In this document: positions 57,059-64,000 of the stretch, in pieces
How the letters are laid out: each line of letters starts with the position of its first letter
How positions within the stretch are numbered: position 1 is the stretch's first letter
Assembly (NCBI GenBank): GCA_964030475.1
Contig: CAXIPT010000001.1
Coordinates: 6,111,107-6,175,106, forward strand
Source of the DNA: Tethya wilhelma
Taxonomy: Eukaryota > Porifera > Demospongiae > Tethyida > Tethyidae
Direction: 5' to 3'
Length of the DNA: 64,000 bases
Position numbers and translations under genes: made by a program
Notes under the pieces: generated by a model
The model's database searches: none
What the model was told of the DNA's origin: nothing
The model's input: only the letters and a program-made list of their open reading frames with translations

Positions 57059-60000
57059 AAAAAGAGAGTGTGGCCTCATTCCTGAAGCTCCTCCTCTCCA
57101 TGTTGGATGGCAGTGCCATAAACCAACAGGTGTTCTTCCTCTCTGAGGGTCCATCCACCATTGGAGCCCTCCTGCAGAAGATACCCGCCTCACTACTGAC
57201 GGTGCCAGCTCTCTCCACCATACAGGAACTAGTGGAGCACTTCAGCCACATCCCCGAACACAAATGTGACTTGTACAAGTACCTTCTCTTTGACTTCAGG
57301 ATATGGAGTCGACCTGGCTTTGCTGTCAGGATCGGTAAGATCAGATAGAGGAAGCTTTCTACAGTGTGTGTGTTTGTGTTACAGTGTCTTCACTGCTCTT
57401 GCACCCCTCCAGGTCATACCCAGTACATTTCAACCATCGTGAAGGACAACATGCCTTCGTGTAGACAGAATTTTGGTGTTCAGTTCCTGCTGGATGTTAT
57501 TAGAGTCTTTTACAGGTTTGAGTTAATATAACAATACAATGGTCATGCTGTGGTCAGCTTCCTAATGTAAGTAAATTCTGTCTTGGCTCAATAACTTTAG
57601 TAAGGTAGCTAGTTACAGCAATTGGAATATTTTTACAATAAAGCTGACAACTAAAATATTATTGGTCTGCAAACAAGTTCACTATTTAGTATCCTGTAGC
57701 TTCTCCCTGTCTTTCAACTACCTTTAGAAGAACTCTTTTGAGATGGTTAATGTAACGACAACATTTTTCTGTATCAATTGTACCCCAAAACTGCTTAATA
57801 CCGTCTACAAGTTGGAGCTTGTTCTTTGGCTTGATTTCACGATGTAGGTACTCCTTCAACTCGTGCCACACATTTTCTATTGGGTTACAGTCTGGAGATT
57901 CTGGTGGGGTGCGCCACCATTCTATTTTATTCCTTTCAAAGAATTCCTTGGCCAGCCGTGATGTGTGTTTTGAGTCATTGTCTTGCATAAAGCAATGAGT
58001 GGATGGGAAGTGACTCTCAATGAATGGCAGCAGATAATAGTCTAAAATTTGGACATAGAAAGAAGCATCCATTCTGCCCTCAAACATACAAATCTGTGTT
58101 GCTCCTCTTCTACTTATTGCAGCCCAAATGTGTATTTTAATAAGATGCTTTGGTTTTGGCTTATGTGCTGTTGGTTTGCTAGCCTGTCTTTGACTTTCAA
58201 GCTGAACCGAAGTTTCTTTGCTCCAGATGACGTCATCAAAATTGTCGTTCTCAGAGAGACATTTATTTGCCCACTCAAGTCTCTTTACTTTGTTAACTGT
58301 GTGAACATGTTGATTGTAGCGTGTTCCATGAAATATCCATCCTAGTATATGTCTGGCTCTTTTAATTGCTGAAAGGCTTATCTTAAATCCACACTGGTCA
58401 AGAATAGCACGTAATTGTGTTGCTGTGGTTTCGTCATCGGAGTTCATTTTTGCTTCAACAGCACGTAAAATTTCTGATGTAATTATGTTTTTTCTTCCAG
58501 ATCTTGACTTTTTTGTTAGTCTGCTTGTTTTCTTGTATTGGAGAAGAACTCTAAATATTGCCTGACAAGACACTTCAACACCATTCTCTGTTGCAAGCTC
58601 TTGGGCTATCTGAGCAGCACTTTGCCCACTTTGCCTATGTTGCAGAATGGTTCTCTTCAGAGTCAGTGATTGTCTTGGCATGATCGTGGAATTGCAGCTA
58701 AATATACGCTTTCTGAACAACCATAGCTCATAGCTTATATACTCTTTCTAAAGCAGCATGCAGTTGTGTTACATCCTATCCCACGATGTCATAGAATTGG
58801 GGTAGGATTAGGGGTAGGATTGGGGTAGGATTAGGGGTAGGATTGGGGTAGGATTGGGGTAGGGTTGGAGTAGGAGTGGGGTAGGATCAGGTAGGTAGGA
58901 TCGACACTTAAACAGTTGTCTAATTTCACAGTCATTGTCAATGATGCAGAGTATATTACCTCACTGTATCTGGCTCAGTTATAACTGTGTTCATGTTCAT
59001 GTGAGCTGTAATTCTCTAATTATTGAGCTGTAACTCTGTGACATAGGACAATTTGCATCCAGATACTGATGACTAGAATCATCCACTTATGAAAAATTTA
59101 AAAAAATAAAAAAGAAGTAAAATTGTGGTCATTCACTTTATAATCATAGCATACCTCCCGATGAATTTTTTATCTTTGTCATGTGTATATGTCTGTTTCA
59201 GTTCTATGGGCAGTACTGTGCCCAATACCTCCTTGGATGTCATTCCATTGGATGAAGAAGATCAGCAGAGCATCAGAGCTGCCATTTTGATGAGTGAGTT
59301 TCATGTCATTCTCCTTGTCTTTGAAGAACAGTCTCTCTAAAGATGTTCTCTCATCTTTGTCTTCAGATGTGAAGCTCTATGTAATGAATGACATACACTG
59401 GGATGAAGTGGATGCTATAATGTCCTTCTTGGCAGCTGCAACTGATTCAAATTTGGTAAGATAATTTTGGGGGCATACTCTCAATGAGAACACAACTGAC
59501 TAACTGACTCACTGGCCATCCTCTCTTTCAGCAAGAGGAAATCTTGAGGTTGTTGTTGAAGCTCCTGACCAATGCTCCGTGTCACTTCACCCTAGGAGAG
59601 CAGCTGTGGGAGAAGGGCCTCCCTCTCCTCGTCCTGGTCAGAGCTCAGAGCATGTCAGTCCGACTGCTGGCCATTAAGGTATATACTCACCTAGAGATAC
59701 ATGTACTTGTATGCACATTGTTCCAGTATCTGCTGCATGGATGCTACTGTAAATCTGGAAATTTGCATGTGTTAATATATTCACGTTTTATTTTTCTGCG
59801 TTATCTATTTTTCGTGATGTAGTGAAAGAATTTTACGTAGGAACAGGTTGTTCATATTGTTTACTTTACTTTTGCATTTTCATTTTTCGCGGTAACCTCA
59901 AACCGTGAAATATAGGCCACAGTGAAAATTTCCGGATTAATGCTATATGGTGATTATATTATGTACACACTGTAGAGTAGTATCATTCCTAGGTTCCTTT

Positions 60001-60144
60001 TATATTTTGATCGTACAGTTCAAGTAGTGTTGTTGTGGCTAATGTTGAAGTGGCTGATAATGTTTGTCTCTTGTCATGGTCACACCATCTCCACCCTTTG
60101 TAATATTGTGCACCTGCACACTCACACACTCACATGTTCACACA

Positions 60145-60225
<81 letters not shown>

Positions 60226-62273
60226 NACACACACACACACACACACACTTACAGATCATATCTCACCTCTGGGGCCAACACAGCTACAACGAATCAGGTC
60301 CAATCTGTGCTGCTTTCAAGAATGGTAGTCTAGCAGCTGCTCTCGGTCACATGGCTGAACACCAGATGTCCTCATCCGTAGTGCTGGGTCTGTATGAGCT
60401 GTGCGTGGCTAAGAACCCCAAAGACTTCTCTGGTATGGGGATAGGGTTGAAGTAGTGTTGTTGTGGCTAATGTTGAACTGGCTGACAATGTTTGTCTCTT
60501 GTCATGGTCACACCATCTCCACCCTTTTGTAGTATTGTGTACCTGCACACTCACACACTTAGCCTCGTGAACCAGTCCAGCTAGTCTATCCCTTGACCAC
60601 GCTTCTTTCACCACCAAAAAAGGCAGGGTCTAGGATTGGCAAGCATAAGCCTGCATTATAGTTTGGGCTTGTTCTGCTTCCATCGCTGTAAAAATATTGG
60701 TCAAGTAGCTAGCATTGGTTATTGCTGAGCATTGGGAATTTTTGTTGACCAAAGCAAAAATTTACAAAAATTTGCATACGTAAATCAGCAAATTTAGACT
60801 CTGTACCTTCATATACTGTCCATGCATACCAACAGATTACATCTCCAATCTCGACATATACCTGTCGGTCCTTCAACTCCTACGCAAAGCACCTCTGATG
60901 GTCCGACACACCATATGTCAACAAGTCATCTCCATGCTCTACCACACTCCCGATCACGTGGCAGACATTGCACAGTCGTTTGGCTGGGAGAACCTGTTCC
61001 TCTGGCTCCTCACCCCCTACGTCCCCGAGGAGTACCCCACCAATGGCGAGGTGACCCCTGGTAATAACGAGCTTAGTACCTCTCTCAAGGAAGAGGCACG
61101 AGATGAAAATGGTGAGGTGGACCATCATCCAGTTTCCACTCGTAGCACCTACATACGAGTGTCATCCAGTCATGACAACGTCATTCGTAGCAGGACATCC
61201 TCTCAACAAGAAGAAGAACAAGAAGAAGAAGAACGAGAAGAAGAAGAAGAAGAAAGCACAGAGAAGGTTGCTGCTAACTTGAGTCAGACTCGAGAGAACC
61301 ATTCCAAGATGAATGGTGAAACTGATGAAGTGTTTATAGCCAGTGATGATAGAAGCATCAACAGCAGCAGAGAAGACATTGTGTCCTTGGACAGTAAAGC
61401 TCACGATGAAGAAACAAGCCAGCCAAACTCCTCACCACCTCAGAAGCCCACCTCCATTAACATTTCTTTCACTAATAATGGCACTGATTCTAGCACAGCT
61501 CAACCTGTTCTAACAAACGGTGACTCCACTGTGACAGCTGGAGATGGAGACAAATTGCAAGTCTCAAAGATTGCTCAGATCAGAACATCGTCCGTAGTCC
61601 GGAGTGGCTACAGTCCCAGCCCAGCTGAGACTGATGATGTGAACTATCGTTGTCGGAGCCCAGCTTTTCTTGCTGCTGAAACAATAGGAGATCGCACTAT
61701 ATCCATAGTGAAGAATTCCGTTGTAGACACCTCGAACTACAAGTTGAGAACTAAGTCAGAAAGAAAGAGCGTAGTCAAAAGCCGTGATTCAGTGACGTAC
61801 GCTACAACGTGGTGTGAACATCCCGAAGAAGAGGACGAGGAAGTGATGAGAACATACACGGCCGTCACAGAGGCCATTGGGTATGTGCTGTGGCGCTCTG
61901 TTGACTACGATAACAACAGGCCGCCTTGGAAGGTGTGGGGGAAGTTTTTTGCCTCTCTGGATACGTTTGCTGGTGAGCATGTGTTGATTGTTCCAGCTTC
62001 CACCGTGAAGCAGAGGATCTTTGTGCTGTTGATGAACGCAGTGACGTTGGACATCCAGGAGCAAGGTGTGTGTTTGTGCGTGCTCATTTCCAGGCTCTTC
62101 CCATTGCAGATATTTATAAGGGCAACGCTTGGGAATAAAGTAATATTTTCTTCTTCTTGTGTAGGTGTCAACAGAGACTCTCTCTTGGATGTCATTGTGC
62201 AGCTCTCAGAGATGCTGGAGACGTTTATCATCACCAACTACACCAACTTCTACACTAGCAAAGCAGGTGAAGC

Positions 62274-62352
<79 letters not shown>

Positions 62353-62353
62353 N

Positions 62354-62398
<45 letters not shown>

Positions 62399-63287
62399 AT
62401 TGTTTTGCCTTGCACATAGCCTCATCCCCCTTCCCTCCTTGTATGTGTTCTCAGGTCAAGAGGATCGTGATGTGATGGTCCTCAAATTGGCTCACAATTT
62501 CTTTCCCGATCTCAACTCAAAGCGCTGCACTATTGAGGTATCATGATATACTGTCAGAGAAGGTTGTGCATGTGACAGTGGTGATGAGTATTAATTCTTT
62601 GTCTGGGTCATGATTGCAGCTAATGGAGAAGTACTTGAACATGCTGTCATCGGCTCAGATATTTGAGAGTGTGTTACATCAAGGAGGCAAGGAGTTGGAA
62701 ATCTGCCAGTCTGCCATCAGACTGTTCCTTGCTTGTGTCTCTAAAGAGGACAAGGATGTAAGTGGGAATTTATGTGCTGTGTGGCAAATGTTAGTGAAGA
62801 TTGTTTCCATCAAATGTCGTAGTGTTGAGTGTAATTTTCTCTTCTATCTTTAGTACTATGTTGCAGCGTGTCTCAAACTCCAGCACCTTGGTAAATGCCC
62901 CTCCCTTCCCAAGCCTGAAATTTACTTCATTCTCAGCAATCTTAGCCGAATACTCAACGAAGCTATACAGAATGGTACTTAACCCTGATAATGACATAAT
63001 TATGATGTAATTATAATTTTGATCCAATAATGTACTCCTTTGCTGTTGTTTTGTTTGTTTGTTTATTTATTTGTTTTTTGTCCTCTATAGGTGAATCAGA
63101 GAGACCTCACTACATATCGGATGTAATCAGAAGCCTGTTCACCCAACACCTCGGCCATCTTGAAGTGACCCAGCACCTCCCTCATCTGCCAGATGTGAGA
63201 GCTCCAACTTTTAGTGGACAGTTTGTCACCTACTCCACCGAGAGTGAGTGGAGAGGATACCAAGATGGAATGGTATGATTATAGTCC

Positions 63288-63377
<90 letters not shown>

Positions 63378-64000
63378 GCAAAACAAAACAAACTGAATTC
63401 TCATCTTATGTTTGTGAGCAAGATTCTCTTCTTTTGCACACATCATCTTGCAATTGAAAAATCAATAATTTTGAATGCACTCCAACTTTCTTGAGCCCTC
63501 TTACTGCTGTAGCTTGATAGATTTCTTCTCTTGCCTCCTTGCAGTTGAAGACAGAAGAAGTTCAATACAATGCTGTCTTGATACCATGGCTCTACAAGCT
63601 CTCCAGTCATCTCCAGGAGTGCCATGAAGTAGCCCACCATGATGAGGAGCAGAGGAGACAACAGATTTGCTCTCACGAGGACAAGTACCAGGTACTGTTG
63701 TTGGCACATTAGCAATGTTTGATATATCAGGTATGGTCCAACCCCACAAATGGATGAAAGTTCTCCTAGTCAATCTATCCACGACTGATAGTCCAGAATG
63801 GATCATTCTAATGGAAACTTTCATCCATTATTGGAACAGGAACATATGTGTACTTCATTCTTGCTATTCTTAGACTTTGTGTTTTATTGTGTGTGGCTCT
63901 CACCCACTCAGTTGGAGGTCTCTCAGAAGTTTTATGAACTCTATGAACAAGAAGTACGACGTCAGAAGAGTGTTGACAGTCAGCAGAGGAATGAGCTGTC
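57059..64000 (+). CDS. NBEAL exons, duplicated set (partial; cut by window edge)
   Basis: Exons 57059-57334, 57413-57515, 59202-59293, 59367-59455, 59532-59678, 60255-60432, 60836-62065, 62165-62266, 62455-62537, 62620-62757, 62854-62974, 63091-63272, 63545-63691 and 63912-64000 reproduce the copy A exons 43995-50966 with open frames and intact splice sites. The large exon is 3 codons shorter in the Glu-rich tract. One change is His to Gln at the start of exon 62455. The set cannot follow exon 53756-53842 in frame: that exon ends in phase 0 and this set needs phase 1. It would fit in frame after exon 43610-43811. It may therefore be an alternative haplotype or a nonfunctional duplicate, and the true WD40 end probably follows to the right. 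Confidence 0.8.
57686..58720 (-). mobile_element. Tc1/mariner transposase, copy B
   Basis: The same 344-codon open frame at the same intron position as copy A, with about ten residue differences (for example HMLGWTFHGAHFNQ versus HILGWIFHGTRYNQ). It has the same Lys in place of the first catalytic Asp and the same DD34E spacing for the other two. The insertion therefore predates separation of the two copies. Confidence 0.88.
58799..58901 (+). repeat. GGGGTAGGATT minisatellite, copy B
   Basis: The copy A minisatellite with about two additional units. Confidence 0.8.
59747..59950. mobile_element. MITE-like element, copy B
   Basis: Same element and intron position as 46637-46840; I see no difference in the stretches compared. 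Confidence 0.5.
60156..60250 (+). repeat. (CA)n microsatellite with one N
   Basis: About 45 CA units with N at 60226, ending at the acceptor CTTACAG. The copy A equivalent has about ten units. Confidence 0.9.
62277..62396 (+). repeat. (CA)n microsatellite with one N
   Basis: About 58 CA units with N at 62353, at the position where copy A carries the hairpin repeat inside shorter CA tracts. Confidence 0.9.
63291..63376 (+). repeat. (CAA)n(TAA)n trinucleotide repeat, copy B
   Basis: Equivalent of 50258-50341 with fewer CAA and more TAA units. Confidence 0.85.

Larger units (their letters stand above)
57016..64000 (+). repeat. Large NBEAL duplication, copy B (continues past the window)
   Basis: Collinear with 43.9-51.0 kb, including introns, the Tc1/mariner element, minisatellite and MITE. 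Differences are scattered substitutions, longer CA tracts carrying two N bases, a 9-base deletion in an acidic repeat, extra minisatellite units and absence of the hairpin repeat. It begins in a CT/GTCT tract directly after the retrotransposon fragment. Confidence 0.9.

Noticed and set aside
57011..57193. N-terminal extension of the retrotransposon frame over antisense NBEAL exon sequence
   Set aside because: The same antisense frame is open in copy A (43893-44129), where no retrotransposon exists, so it is chance.

Overview
The window is nuclear DNA of an animal with a compact genome. Every gene is split by spliceosomal introns, many of 60 to 300 bases, and several families are essentially animal-specific (chimaerin, GNPTAB, SKAP adaptor, p40phox-like organizer, ankyrin/SOCS-box proteins). 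Gene density is about one per 5 to 6 kb, CA/GT and CT microsatellites are dense, and short transposon derivatives fill introns. I think an early-branching marine invertebrate, most plausibly a sponge, fits best. The sequence alone does not prove the taxon.

Layout, left to right: a SKAP-like adaptor (-, cut by the left edge); a p40phox/NCF4-like PX-SH3-PB1 protein (+); SAE1, the SUMO E1 subunit (-); the nucleoporin NUP85 (+); three ankyrin/SOCS-box genes (-), two of them in a perfect 1,282-bp tandem duplication; ribosomal protein L18 (+); PIGA of GPI-anchor synthesis (-); an SH2-C1-RhoGAP chimaerin (+); GNPTAB, the lysosomal-enzyme phosphotransferase alpha/beta precursor (-); and a very large neurobeachin-like (NBEAL) BEACH-domain gene (+) that fills 35.3 kb to the right edge. 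Strands alternate strictly, so the genes form five head-to-head pairs with only 166 to 322 bases between start codons, and four tail-to-tail pairs.

I rebuilt each gene exon by exon. Intron phases add up to uninterrupted frames: NCF4-like 414 aa, SAE1 331, NUP85 679, ankyrin/SOCS 297, 297 and 308, RPL18 187, PIGA 422, chimaerin 571, GNPTAB 1,265. NBEAL has 2,566 codons in 39 exons so far, with its WD40 end not in view.

The most unusual part is the NBEAL locus. A three-exon block is duplicated in tandem (36061-37836 and 37840-39409). A block of at least 7 kb starting in a CT repeat near 43.9 kb is repeated from 57.0 kb to the right edge. Neither duplication keeps the reading frame if both copies are spliced. 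The copies differ by point changes, microsatellite lengths and two transposon insertions (a TA-flanked MITE with its empty site, and a hairpin repeat). Either the locus is recently rearranged, or two diverged haplotypes were joined in the assembly. Single N bases inside microsatellites and the perfect 1,282-bp duplication make assembly effects a real possibility. The junction of the large duplication holds a 5'-truncated non-LTR retrotransposon fragment with a restriction-like endonuclease. Both copies of the block carry a Tc1/mariner element whose first catalytic Asp is replaced by Lys.
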